From Gordonia liuliyuniae (GTDB taxonomy: Bacteria; Actinomycetota; Actinomycetes; Mycobacteriales; Mycobacteriaceae), in NCBI RefSeq assembly GCF_021739025.1, contig NZ_JAKKOT010000007.1, positions 62,001 through 126,000 on the forward strand: 64,000 bases of DNA. Direction: 5' to 3'. Below, one piece after another: positions 27,836 to 36,015 of this stretch (position 1 is its first letter; each line of letters begins with the position of its first letter). The notes beneath the pieces are model-generated. The model worked only from the letters and a program-made list of their open reading frames with translations, searched no databases and was not told the origin of the DNA. Position numbers and translations under genes: made by a program.

Positions 27836-28843
27836 TCAGTTCGGGACGATCAACTTCTCACTGACCAGCCAGTCGAAAGCGACGTCGGCCGGGTCTTCGC
27901 CTTCGATGTCGACGCGTCCGTTGAGGTCCCGCATCACATCGTCGTTCAGCTTCGACGACACCGTCTCCATGAGTTCCGCGATCTGCGGATTCTCGTCGAG
28001 CACAGGTTTGCGGACCACGACGCTGCCGCTGTACGGCAGGAAGTACTTGCGGTCGTCGTCGAGCACCTTGAGGTCGAGGTTCGGTATCCGGCCGTCGGTG
28101 GAGAACACCATGCCGAAGTTGCACGGCGACCCCTTGGCGGTGGCCGTGTAGATGACGCCGGAGTCCATCCGGGTCACGTTCGACTGAGGAACACCGTCAG
28201 CGGTGTCGAACGGGATGCCGTACGCCTCCAGCATGGGCAGGAAGCCGTCGGACCGACTGAAGAACTCGTCGTCGATGCAGAAGGTGCGCTGGTCAACGGG
28301 CAACGCCGCCACGTCCGACAACGTTGTGACACCGAGACGGTTCGCCGTCTCCTGCGACGCGGCGAAGGCGTACGTGTTGTTGAGCGATGACGGCGGCAGC
28401 CAGATGAGGTCGTTCTCGGCTGCCTCGATATCCCGCACCTTGTTCCACAGTTCGGTGGGGTCACTGATGGGGTCGGTGCGCTCGTGATACACGACCCAAC
28501 CGGTGCCGGTGTACTCCCACTGCAGGTCGGTCTCGCCGCGGAGTTGAGCTTGCCTGGACGACGCGGCGCCGGGAGCGCCGGTCATGTCCTTGATGTCGGC
28601 GCCGGCCGCAGCCAGGTAGGTGGCTGCGATCTTTCCGAGCACCACCTGCTCGGTGAAGGCCTTGGAGGTGACGGTGATCGCCGCGCCGTCCAACGGCTTG
28701 TCGCCGTCGGGGAGATGTGCGGAGCGCAGCGTCCCGGACGAACTGATGAGACCGCAACCGGCCAGCGCGACTGCCAGGAGCACGGCGACGAGCACGACGG
28801 GGACAACAGTGGCGGGGCCACCTCGTCGGAGTAGGCGGCTCAT
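27836..28843 (-). CDS. Osmoprotectant ABC transporter substrate-binding lipoprotein (OpuCC/ProX type)
   Basis: The 335-residue protein has a signal peptide with lipobox ALAGC (Cys near residue 30) and an OpuAC-type binding domain: ITVTSKAFTEQVVLGKIAA near residue 55, LQWEYTGTGWVVY, and NFGMVFSTDGRIPNLDL. It should bind glycine betaine, choline or a related quaternary amine outside the membrane. ATG 28843 overlaps the upstream permease stop (ATGA). It is the last gene of a four-gene operon with two permeases and an ATPase. Confidence 0.9.
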   Translation of the reverse strand: MSRLLRRGGPATVVPVVLVAVLLAVALAGCGLISSSGTLRSAHLPDGDKPLDGAAITVTSKAFTEQVVLGKIAATYLAAAGADIKDMTGAPGAASSRQAQLRGETDLQWEYTGTGWVVYHERTDPISDPTELWNKVRDIEAAENDLIWLPPSSLNNTYAFAASQETANRLGVTTLSDVAALPVDQRTFCIDDEFFSRSDGFLPMLEAYGIPFDTADGVPQSNVTRMDSGVIYTATAKGSPCNFGMVFSTDGRIPNLDLKVLDDDRKYFLPYSGSVVVRKPVLDENPQIAELMETVSSKLNDDVMRDLNGRVDIEGEDPADVAFDWLVSEKLIVPN

Positions 28844-29664
28844 CGCATTCCCTTCGGAGTGGCGAAGTATTCGACCAACCGGCCGATCCAGTCGACAGCG
28901 AGCGCGAGCAGTGCGACGAGCACGGCTCCCGCGATCAGGACTTTGGGCAGAAACACGGTGATGCCGGTGGTGATCAGCGTCCCGAGGCTGGTCGCGCCGA
29001 TGAACGTGCTCAGCGTGGCGGTACCGACGAGGATGACCAGCGCCGTCCGCACACCGTTGAGGATCACCGGGACGGCCAACGGCAACTCCACCTGGAACAG
29101 CGTGCGGCGGGCCGAGTACCCGATGCCGCGCGACGCCTCGATGACGTGCTGGTCCACTTGGCGCAGGCCCGCGATGGTGTTCTGCAGAATCGGCAGCACC
29201 GCGTAGACGATCAGGCCGAGTACCGCGGTGCGAAAGCCTGTGCCGAGCGCGAAGGTGAGCAGGACCAGCAGGCCGACCGCGGGCGCGGCCTGGCCGATGT
29301 TGCCCAAGCCGACGGCGATCGGCGCGAATCGTGTCATCGACGGCCGGGTCAGCAGGATGCCGAGTGGAATGGCGATCGCGAGCACGACGACGGCGGCCGT
29401 CGCGGTGAGCTTGATGTGGGCGATGATCGTGTCGACCAACACCGACGAGTTGAGCTGTGCCGACTCGTTCGCAGTGAAGTCGGTGAGCGCATGCCACATG
29501 ATGAAGCCGACGCCGACGACGACGATGACGAGCGGCTCGAGCCAGACGTCCATCGGGAGGCGACGCGACGACGCCCAGAGCGACGCCGCCCGTGTCGGCG
29601 CTGAACCCGGTGCGTTCGAACCCGGCGCTTCGACGCCGGTCAGGTCACCTGCCTGTGAGCTCAC
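28840..29664 (-). CDS. Osmoprotectant ABC transporter permease (OpuCB type, longer subunit)
   Basis: The 274-residue membrane protein has a hydrophilic N-terminus of about 40 residues, then about six spans. The ABC permease coupling loop is seen in EASRGIGYSARRTLFQVELP near residue 175, and SLGTLITTGITVF follows near the end. The GTG start overlaps the ATPase stop by GTGA and its end overlaps the binding-protein start. It pairs with the shorter permease at 30902-31546 to form a heterodimeric channel. Confidence 0.9.
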   Translation of the reverse strand: MSSQAGDLTGVEAPGSNAPGSAPTRAASLWASSRRLPMDVWLEPLVIVVVGVGFIMWHALTDFTANESAQLNSSVLVDTIIAHIKLTATAAVVVLAIAIPLGILLTRPSMTRFAPIAVGLGNIGQAAPAVGLLVLLTFALGTGFRTAVLGLIVYAVLPILQNTIAGLRQVDQHVIEASRGIGYSARRTLFQVELPLAVPVILNGVRTALVILVGTATLSTFIGATSLGTLITTGITVFLPKVLIAGAVLVALLALAVDWIGRLVEYFATPKGMR

Positions 29665-30905
29665 GGTGCAGTACTCCCCGGGTTGGCACTACTCCCCGGT
29701 TCGGTACCCGGCTGGCCGTTCTCGGCCTCGGCGAACTCGATGTAACCGATCTCGTCTGGTTGCGCCTCGTCGAGCTGGCCGCGGATGATGTCGATGACGC
29801 GACCGATCCGCAGCCAGCCGAGGAGACCGCCGTCGCCGTCGGTGACCAGCGCACCGCCCTGGCTCGCGGCGAGCATCACGTCGAGCGCGTCCTGGAGCGT
29901 CGACGACGGCGCCACCGTGGGAAGCCTGGCGTCGACGTATGCGGACACTCCCGGCACGGACGCCACCTCCTCGAGGGACGGCCAGGCGCGGGGCCTGCGC
30001 TGGTCGTCGACCACCACGACCCAGCTGCTGTTGGCGGCTCGCGCTCGCGTGACCACGTCGTCCGACGCTTCGTCCACCGTCGCGGTCGTGACCGTATCCA
30101 GTTCGACGTCCTTGACCCGGGTCAGCGACAGCTGCGCGAGGGTCGCGCCCGAGCCGATGAACTCGCGGACGAAGTCGTTCGCCGGGTTCGCGAGGATCTC
30201 GGCGGGAGTGCCGTACTGCTCGACATGTCCGCCCTTGGAGAAGATCACGACTCTGTCGCCGAGCTTGGTGGCCTCCTCGAAATCGTGGGTGACGATGACG
30301 ATCGTCTTGCCGACCTTCTTCTGGATCTCGATCAGGCTGTCCTGCAGGCGGACCCGGGTGATCGGGTCGACGGCGCTGAACGGCTCGTCCATGAGGAGGA
30401 CGGGCGGATCCGCGGCGAGGGCTCGTGCGACGCCGACGCGCTGCTGCTGGCCTCCCGACATGTCTTTGGGGAGCCGCTTCCCGAACTCGGCGGGGTCGAG
30501 CCCCACCAGGTGCAGCAGTTCTTCGGTGCGTCGTGCGATCTCCGACTTGTTCCAGCCCAGCACGCGGGGGATCGCGCCGACGTTCCGTTCGACGGTCCAG
30601 TGCGGGAACAGGCCGCCCGACTGGATCACATACCCGATGGACTGCCTCAATTCATCGGGATTCTCGTGTGTCACATCGCGGTCGCCGATGTAGATCTGAC
30701 CGCTCGTCGGCTCGACGAGACGGTTGATCATCTTGAGCGTCGTCGTCTTGCCGCAGCCGGACGGGCCGACGAAGGCGACGATTTCGCCTGCGCTGATCTC
30801 CAGGTCGAGTTCTGCGACGGCGGGTTCGCCCTGCCTCTTGTATTGTTTGCGCACTCTTTCGAGCCGAATCGACGATCCGGCGTTCTGGCCATCGGTGGTG
30901 GTCAT
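29661..30905 (-). CDS. Osmoprotectant ABC transporter ATPase with CBS domains (OpuCA/ProV type)
   Basis: The 414-residue protein has a 240-residue ATPase core with Walker A GPSGCGKTTTLKM near residue 48, signature MSGGQQQRVGVARAL, Walker B VLLMDEPFSAVDP and switch VTHDFEEA. It is followed by a C-terminal CBS-like pair (residues about 265-385) containing ALVTDGDGGLLGWLRIGRVI. CBS domains in this family sense ionic strength or c-di-AMP. The extra tail after residue 390 is low complexity. It overlaps both neighbours by 4 bp. Confidence 0.92.
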   Translation of the reverse strand: MTTTDGQNAGSSIRLERVRKQYKRQGEPAVAELDLEISAGEIVAFVGPSGCGKTTTLKMINRLVEPTSGQIYIGDRDVTHENPDELRQSIGYVIQSGGLFPHWTVERNVGAIPRVLGWNKSEIARRTEELLHLVGLDPAEFGKRLPKDMSGGQQQRVGVARALAADPPVLLMDEPFSAVDPITRVRLQDSLIEIQKKVGKTIVIVTHDFEEATKLGDRVVIFSKGGHVEQYGTPAEILANPANDFVREFIGSGATLAQLSLTRVKDVELDTVTTATVDEASDDVVTRARAANSSWVVVVDDQRRPRAWPSLEEVASVPGVSAYVDARLPTVAPSSTLQDALDVMLAASQGGALVTDGDGGLLGWLRIGRVIDIIRGQLDEAQPDEIGYIEFAEAENGQPGTEPGSSANPGSTAP

Positions 30906-31546
30906 TGGATTCCCCTCGGAATAGTCAGCCGTCCGAGCAGGACCAGCAGAGCGTCGAAGATCAAAGCGATGATGATGATGAGGACGGTCCCGGTGAGCGT
31001 CATCTCCAGCGCGTTGGCGCCGCCGAGTCGGGCGAGTCCGTTGAAGATCAGCGACCCGAGCCCCGGACCGAGCACATACGCCACGATCGCGGCGACGCCG
31101 ACGATCATCTGTGTCGAGACCCGAATGCCGGTGAGGATCACCGGCCAGGCGAGGGGCAGTTCGACGGTCAGCAGGATCCGTCGCCTGGAGAAGCCGATAC
31201 CTCGAGCCGACTCGACCACGCCCGGCGGAACCGACCGGAGCCCGACGATCGCATTGCCGACGACGGGCATCGCCGCGAAGAAGGCCAACATGATGAACGA
31301 CGGGACGACCCCGAGCCCGAACGGAATGATCAGAAGAGCCAGCAGAGCGAGTGTCGGGATCGTGAGTGCGATGCGGCTTGTGGTGACCGTCAGCGCCGAG
31401 CCGAGCGGCAGGCGGTAGACGAGCAGTGCCACGGCGATCGCGATGACCGAACCGACGAGCACGGTCTGGAACGCGAGGGACGCGTGCTGATACGACAAGA
31501 ACGCGATCGTCCCTTCGCGGCCCTGCAGGTAACCCCAGATATTCAC
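30902..31546 (-). CDS. Osmoprotectant ABC transporter permease (OpuCD type, shorter subunit)
   Basis: The 214-residue membrane protein is the first gene of the operon and has about five to six spans. The coupling loop is ESARGIGFSRRRILLTVELP near residue 112. GTG 31546 is the start; no strong ribosome site is visible. A 9-bp perfect hairpin lies in the upstream gap (31629-31650). Confidence 0.9.
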   Translation of the reverse strand: MNIWGYLQGREGTIAFLSYQHASLAFQTVLVGSVIAIAVALLVYRLPLGSALTVTTSRIALTIPTLALLALLIIPFGLGVVPSFIMLAFFAAMPVVGNAIVGLRSVPPGVVESARGIGFSRRRILLTVELPLAWPVILTGIRVSTQMIVGVAAIVAYVLGPGLGSLIFNGLARLGGANALEMTLTGTVLIIIIALIFDALLVLLGRLTIPRGIQ

Positions 31547-31628
31547 GGCATGCGCCGAGCGGGTCTCGGTGGACGATCGACCGTCGGCGGATCGAGTCTG
31601 GCGGTCATCTGGCCCACTTCCCGTTCGA

Positions 31629-31650
31629 TTCGGTGCCTGTCGGCACCGAA
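31629..31650. terminator. Short perfect hairpin between cinA and the osmoprotectant operon
   Basis: TTCGGTGCC and its complement GGCACCGAA flank TGTC. It lies 74 bp past the cinA stop and 83 bp before the permease start, both on the minus strand. It could terminate cinA or serve as an operator of the osmoprotectant operon; no T-run is present, so the role is unsettled. Confidence 0.4.
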
Positions 31651-31723
31651 CGTTTCTACGATCCCCACATCTTTACGGGGTCGGAAGCGAGCATCCCAGA
31701 GTTGGAATCGCGGTGAGCAGAAG

Positions 31724-33001
31724 TCAGTCGAATCCGAGTGTGTCGACGACGAGGTGGAGCGCAGCCGCGACGGTCAGTTCGCGGACCTGCTGCCGGTCGC
31801 CGGGGAACTGACGGGTGACGGCGAACGTGTCGCGGCCGGCCACCGCGACGCCGATGCAGACGGTGCCGACGGGTTTGCCCGGCACGGCGCCGCCCGGACC
31901 CGCGATACCGGTGGTGGAGACGGCGACGTCGGCGTGCAGGCGTGCGGCGACGCCGTCGGCCATCGCGACGGCGACCTGCTCGCTGACCGCACCGTGTTCG
32001 CCGATCATGTCGGCCGGAACGCCGATCGCGCCGGTCTTGACGTCGTTCGAGTACGAGACCACGCCGCCGAGCATGTACGCCGACGATCCCGGGCGGTCGG
32101 TGAGGCGCGCGGCGACGAGGCCGCCCGTGCACGATTCGGCCGTCACGATGGTGCGATCGGCGAGGCGTTCGATGAGTAGGTCGTCGACCGCACGTCCGTC
32201 GGTGGAGTAGATGCGGTCGCTGTGCCGCTCGAGGAGGAACGATGCGAGCGCGTCGTACGCGGAGGCGTCGTTCGCGGCGAACTGCGTGCTGATCTCGAGT
32301 TCCCCGCCCCGCATGCAGGTGGTGACCTCGAGCGCGTCGAACCCGGCCACCGTCTTCTCGGCGTCCACGAGTGACGCTGCGAGGTCGGGTTCGGACAACC
32401 CGTATGCGCGGAGCGTCTCAAGCATCGCGGGGACGCGGTCGCGGAGGGCGGTGGTGACGGTGTCGGTGGTCAGGGCGGTCGGCCACATCGACTGCAGTTC
32501 GCGGGGCGGCCCGGGGAGGACGAGGACGGCCGGCCTGGTCTCGCCGGCGGGGACCGCGACCCCCGGTGCTGTCCCGGTCGGCGGAATCGCTTCGGCCCCT
32601 TCGGGAATCAACGCCTGCTTCTCGATCGCGGCGACCGTCGACGAGGGGAGTTCGTCGACGGTGGAGTACCGGCGCCAGGAACGGATCACCGATTCGATGG
32701 TGTGCGCCATCTCCGGATCACGAGCCAGCGGGCGGGATGTGAACTCGGCGACCGTCGCGACGGTCAGGTCGTCGGCGGTCGGGCCGAGTCCGCCGGTCGT
32801 CACGATCAGGTCGACGCCCTGCGTGGCGAGGAAGTCCAGTTGTGCGCGGAGGTCGTCCGGCCGGTCGCCGCACACCGTCAGATGGGCGACGTCGACGCCG
32901 AGTTCGAGGAGTCGCTGCGACACCCACGGGCCGTTCCGGTCGGCGATCCAGCCGCTCAGTACTTCGGTCCCAGTGACGACGATCCCCGCACGTGTACTCA
33001 C
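31724..33001 (-). CDS. cinA: CinA-family protein (competence/damage-inducible, NMN deamidase type)
   Basis: The 425-residue protein has an N-terminal MoCF domain (GIVVTGTEVLSGWIADRN, TGGLGPTADDLT near residue 70) and a C-terminal CinA domain (TVTAESCTGGLVAARLTD-like near residue 282, STTGIAGPGGAVPGKPVGTV near residue 365). The family combines ADP-ribose pyrophosphatase and nicotinamide mononucleotide deamidase functions for pyridine nucleotide recycling. The GTG start lies inside the 3' arm of a long hairpin (32981-33028), and no ribosome site is visible. Confidence 0.92.
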   Translation of the reverse strand: MSTRAGIVVTGTEVLSGWIADRNGPWVSQRLLELGVDVAHLTVCGDRPDDLRAQLDFLATQGVDLIVTTGGLGPTADDLTVATVAEFTSRPLARDPEMAHTIESVIRSWRRYSTVDELPSSTVAAIEKQALIPEGAEAIPPTGTAPGVAVPAGETRPAVLVLPGPPRELQSMWPTALTTDTVTTALRDRVPAMLETLRAYGLSEPDLAASLVDAEKTVAGFDALEVTTCMRGGELEISTQFAANDASAYDALASFLLERHSDRIYSTDGRAVDDLLIERLADRTIVTAESCTGGLVAARLTDRPGSSAYMLGGVVSYSNDVKTGAIGVPADMIGEHGAVSEQVAVAMADGVAARLHADVAVSTTGIAGPGGAVPGKPVGTVCIGVAVAGRDTFAVTRQFPGDRQQVRELTVAAALHLVVDTLGFD

Positions 33002-33028
33002 GAATTCGAGAGTACGCGTGCGGGGATC
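32981..33028 (-). terminator. Long hairpin ending the porin transcript and containing the cinA start codon
   Basis: Arms of 19 bp (32981-32999 and 33010-33028) match at 18 positions around a 10-bp loop. One arm reads GATCCCCGCACGTGTACTC on the plus strand. On the minus strand it lies 30 bp past the stop of the downstream porin gene, as expected for a terminator, while its second arm is the first codons of cinA (GTG AGT ACA CGT GCG GGG ATC). Confidence 0.7.
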
Positions 33029-33057
33029 GTCCGAAACTGCGCTGGCGGTGAGGCCTG

Positions 33058-33693
33058 TCAGCCCAGGCTGAACGGCTTGCCGTACAGCGTGACGTTGCCC
33101 TTGAAGGTGTCGGTCTTGACCTGAACCTTCACGATGGCGCGCGCCGAGGCATGGCCCGCGCAGCCGTCGACGCCGAAGCGCTCCTGGCTGTAGGCGAGGC
33201 CGCCGCGGCCGTTGGAGAAGCTGATGGCGTTGATGGCGTCGTCGCCGCTGCCCACGTTGATGAGCGGCTTAAAGGCCGTTTCGCCGGGGCCGAGGGTGAA
33301 GCCGCCGGTAGCGTCGCCGGTGACAGGGCTACCATTTCCCTCCGGCTGAGCGGCCTTGGCGCCGCCATTAGCTGATGCGCCGAAGTTCACCTGGCAGCCG
33401 ACCTGGTAACCGGCGGTGAGCGTGGCGCCCTTGACGTCGCCCTTGGTGCTGATGGCGATCTTGCCGGAGACCCAGACCTCGCGGCTGGTGGGGATGTTGG
33501 TGACGGCCTTCGAGCGGGTCACGGACTCGTCGTAGAGGCGGATCTGGACGCTGTTGCCGTCGCCCAGGTTCTTGCTCTTGAAGCCGCCGGGCAGCTTGCC
33601 CGCGTCGGCGGTGCCAGCGACGGTGCCCGACGCGGCGATGAGGGCGGCACCCGCGATGGCGGCACCGGTGACGATGCGAGAGTTCTTCTTCAT
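33058..33693 (-). CDS. MspA-family mycomembrane porin, second copy
   Basis: The 211-residue protein has a signal peptide (MKKNSRIV, then Ala-rich, cleavage after TADA near residue 31) and a mature domain with MspA family features, including the beta-rich segments and the terminal LYGKPFSLG. MspA porins form octameric channels through the mycolic-acid outer membrane for small hydrophilic nutrients. Two cysteines (VGCQV and DGCAG) could form a disulfide. It lies 37 bp downstream of a related porin gene with the same end motif, so they are likely co-transcribed. Confidence 0.9.
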   Translation of the reverse strand: MKKNSRIVTGAAIAGAALIAASGTVAGTADAGKLPGGFKSKNLGDGNSVQIRLYDESVTRSKAVTNIPTSREVWVSGKIAISTKGDVKGATLTAGYQVGCQVNFGASANGGAKAAQPEGNGSPVTGDATGGFTLGPGETAFKPLINVGSGDDAINAISFSNGRGGLAYSQERFGVDGCAGHASARAIVKVQVKTDTFKGNVTLYGKPFSLG

Positions 33694-33730
33694 ATCAGTT
33701 CAAGTCCTTGTGCAGTCAGTCGTCGGGAGG

Positions 33731-34360
33731 TCAGTTGAGGCTGAACGGCTTGCCGTACAGGGTGGACTGCACGTAGCCGCTGTCCGCGGAGATCGCGTCG
33801 TCCTCATTGGTGAAGCCGTCGGCGGCCAGGACCTGGACCACTGAGCGCGCGGAGGCGTAGCCGCCGCACTGCTCGACGTTGATGTTGAACGAGTCCACCA
33901 TCACGGTGCCCTTGCCCTTCTTGAGGGACAGGCTGTCGCCCTTGACGAACTTCACTTCGCCCGGCTTGAGTGGAACCGACAGCGAACCGCTCAGCGACGG
34001 CGACGCACTGATGGTGCCGGACAGGCCGCCTTCGAGGCCGGTGATATTGATCTGGCAGCCGACGAGGTAGCCGACAGTCATCGAGCCGGTGCCCTTGCTG
34101 AGCGTGGCCTTGTACGTGCCTGAGACGGCGGCCGAGCGGCCTGCGCCGTTATTCGCGACCGAGCGGAGCGCGCGAGCGCTCTCGCCGGAGCGGCTGATCT
34201 TGACTACCTGGCCGTCGATGCCGGTGGAAGTCTTGCTGCCGCTGGGGAGGCGCGCCGCATCGGCGTCGCCCGCGTTGATCATCAGACCGGCGGCGCCGAC
34301 TGCTGACACAGCGGCGACCGCTGCAGCGCGGCGCGCGATCGTTGTGGCCTTCTTGCTCAT
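33731..34360 (-). CDS. MspA-family mycomembrane porin, first copy
   Basis: The 209-residue preprotein has an Arg-rich, Ala-rich signal peptide cleaved after DADA near residue 35 and an MspA mature domain ending LYGKPFSLN. It shares with its downstream neighbour the GCQ cysteine, a second Cys near the end (EQCGGYASARS), and the alternating glycine-rich strands. Divergence between the two suggests different channel selectivity. AGGAGACCTTGA precedes the ATG. The promoter should be in the AT-rich stretch just upstream. Confidence 0.9.
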   Translation of the reverse strand: MSKKATTIARRAAAVAAVSAVGAAGLMINAGDADAARLPSGSKTSTGIDGQVVKISRSGESARALRSVANNGAGRSAAVSGTYKATLSKGTGSMTVGYLVGCQINITGLEGGLSGTISASPSLSGSLSVPLKPGEVKFVKGDSLSLKKGKGTVMVDSFNINVEQCGGYASARSVVQVLAADGFTNEDDAISADSGYVQSTLYGKPFSLN

Positions 34361-34646
34361 TCAAGGTCTCCTACAGAGTGCGGGGAGGGTCGGACATTCG
34401 TATGGTTTCCCGGGGGAACTGTAACGTAAGGACACCCTCAGTGCGAACGTAAGATTCAGGCAGATTCGTATACAACCTGATGGAATCCTCATAGTTGGCA
34501 CAGAATTAACTTTGTGTTCGTGTGAGCTGATCGGATGATCATCTTTCTTGTCTGGATTGGGCACTTCCCGTCCACTTCCGGTAACGCGCCGTCGCAGATG
34601 TGAACATCTTGTTTCGTTGTCGCCCAAGGCCTTCCGAAACGACGAC
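34361..34646 (-). promoter_or_regulatory. AT-richer upstream region of the porin operon
   Basis: About 286 bp separate the porin start from the thiolase terminator. No gene is convincing here; the open frames are short and lack coding character. The part at 34430-34540 is the most AT-rich DNA for kilobases, with TATGAG and TATACG as possible minus-strand -10 elements, and a ribosome site AGGAG just before the porin. A long untranslated leader is possible. Confidence 0.45.
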
Positions 34647-34674
34647 GGGCGGCCCCGGAGAACCGGGACCGCCC
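34647..34674 (-). terminator. Hairpin terminator after the thiolase gene
   Basis: GGGCGGCCCCGG and CCGGGACCGCCC (11 of 12 paired, one G-T) enclose AGAA, 21 bp past the thiolase stop on the minus strand. It lacks a proper T-run on that strand, as is common for high-GC actinobacterial terminators. Confidence 0.7.
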
Positions 34675-34694
34675 TTTCGGTGAGTCGCGTCAGG

Positions 34695-35918
34695 TCAGTT
34701 GAGGCGCTCGATGATCATCGCCATGCCCTGGCCGCCGCCGACACACATCGTCTCCAGGCCGAACTGGCCGTCGTACGTGTTGAGGTTGTTCAGCAGGGTG
34801 GTGGTGATGCGGGCGCCGGTCATGCCGAACGGGTGGCCGAGTGCGATGGCGCCGCCCGACACGTTCAGCTTGTCGTGGTCGATGCCCAGTTCGGCCGCGG
34901 ATCCGAGGACCTGGACGGCGAACGCCTCGTTGATCTCGGTCAGGTCGATGTCGCTGATCGACATGCCTGCCACGCGCAGCACTTTGCGGACCGCTTCGAT
35001 CGGGCCGAGGCCCATGATCTCCGGGCTGAGGCCCGTCGCAGCGGTCGCGACGACGCGCGCGAGCGGCTTGAGGCCGAGCTCCTTGGCCTTCGTGTCGCTC
35101 ATCACGACGAGAGCGGCGGCGCCGTCGTTCAACGGGCAGGCGTTACCGGCCGTGATGGTGCCGTCCGGACGGAACACCGGCTTCAACTGCGAGATCTTCT
35201 CGTAGCTCGTGCCGGCACGCGGCCCGTCGTCCGTCGACACCTGGGTGCCGTCGGGCAGCGTGACCGGATCGATCTCGCGGGCGAAGAAGCCGTCGTTGAT
35301 GGCCTTCTCCGTGCGGTTCTGCGACAGGACGCCCCAGCGATCCTGGTCCTCACGCGAGATGCCCGTGTAGCTGGCGACGTTCTCGGCGGTCTGACCCATC
35401 GCGATGTAGACGTCCGGGATCAGGCCGTCCTCACGAGGGTCGTGCCAGGTGCCCGCGCCGCCCTCAGCGGCCTTCTCGGTGCGAGCTTGCGCGTCCGCGA
35501 ACACCGGGTTCTTGGAGTTCGGTGCGCCGTCGGCCGCGCCCGAGACGCCGAAGCTGGAGACACTCTCGACGCCGCCGGAGATGAAGACGTCGCCCTCGCC
35601 CGCCTTGATGGCGTGCAGCGCCATGCGAGTCGTCTGCAGGGACGACGAGCAGTAGCGGTTCACGGAGACACCGGGGATGTGGTCGTATCCGAGCTGGACG
35701 GCGACGCTACGGGCGATGTTGTAGCCGCCCTGACCGCCCGGCTGGCCGATGCCGAGGTGCAGGTCTTCGATGAGCGACGGGTCGAGCTCGGGCACCTTGG
35801 CGAGAGCGGCCGCAACCATCTGGCGAGCCAATTCGTCGGGGCGGACGTCCTTCAACGATCCCTTGCCTGCGCGGCCGATCGGGGAGCGGGCTGTTGCAAC
35901 AATCACTGCTTCTGTCAT
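34695..35918 (-). CDS. Acetyl-CoA C-acyltransferase (thiolase, FadA3-like)
   Basis: The 407-residue thiolase has the nucleophile Cys in VNRYCSSSLQT near residue 87, NEAFAVQVL, GGAIALGHPFGMTGAR with catalytic His near residue 355, and the second Cys in CVGGGQGMAM near the end. It cleaves 3-ketoacyl-CoA or condenses acetyl-CoA. It closely resembles M. tuberculosis FadA3 (Rv1074c), which also lies near cbs and metB. I prefer ATG 35918 (MTEAVIVATARSP); a GTG at 35927 is the alternative. Divergent from cbs. Confidence 0.93.
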   Translation of the reverse strand: MTEAVIVATARSPIGRAGKGSLKDVRPDELARQMVAAALAKVPELDPSLIEDLHLGIGQPGGQGGYNIARSVAVQLGYDHIPGVSVNRYCSSSLQTTRMALHAIKAGEGDVFISGGVESVSSFGVSGAADGAPNSKNPVFADAQARTEKAAEGGAGTWHDPREDGLIPDVYIAMGQTAENVASYTGISREDQDRWGVLSQNRTEKAINDGFFAREIDPVTLPDGTQVSTDDGPRAGTSYEKISQLKPVFRPDGTITAGNACPLNDGAAALVVMSDTKAKELGLKPLARVVATAATGLSPEIMGLGPIEAVRKVLRVAGMSISDIDLTEINEAFAVQVLGSAAELGIDHDKLNVSGGAIALGHPFGMTGARITTTLLNNLNTYDGQFGLETMCVGGGQGMAMIIERLN

Positions 35919-36015
35919 GCGCGTCACGGTACCCCTGTTACAAGAACGTGTGTTTTGTTCAGGTCAGTGACGGGGTGCGCAGGCCCGAATGCCGCGAAGG
36001 TGCGAACATGGAGGC

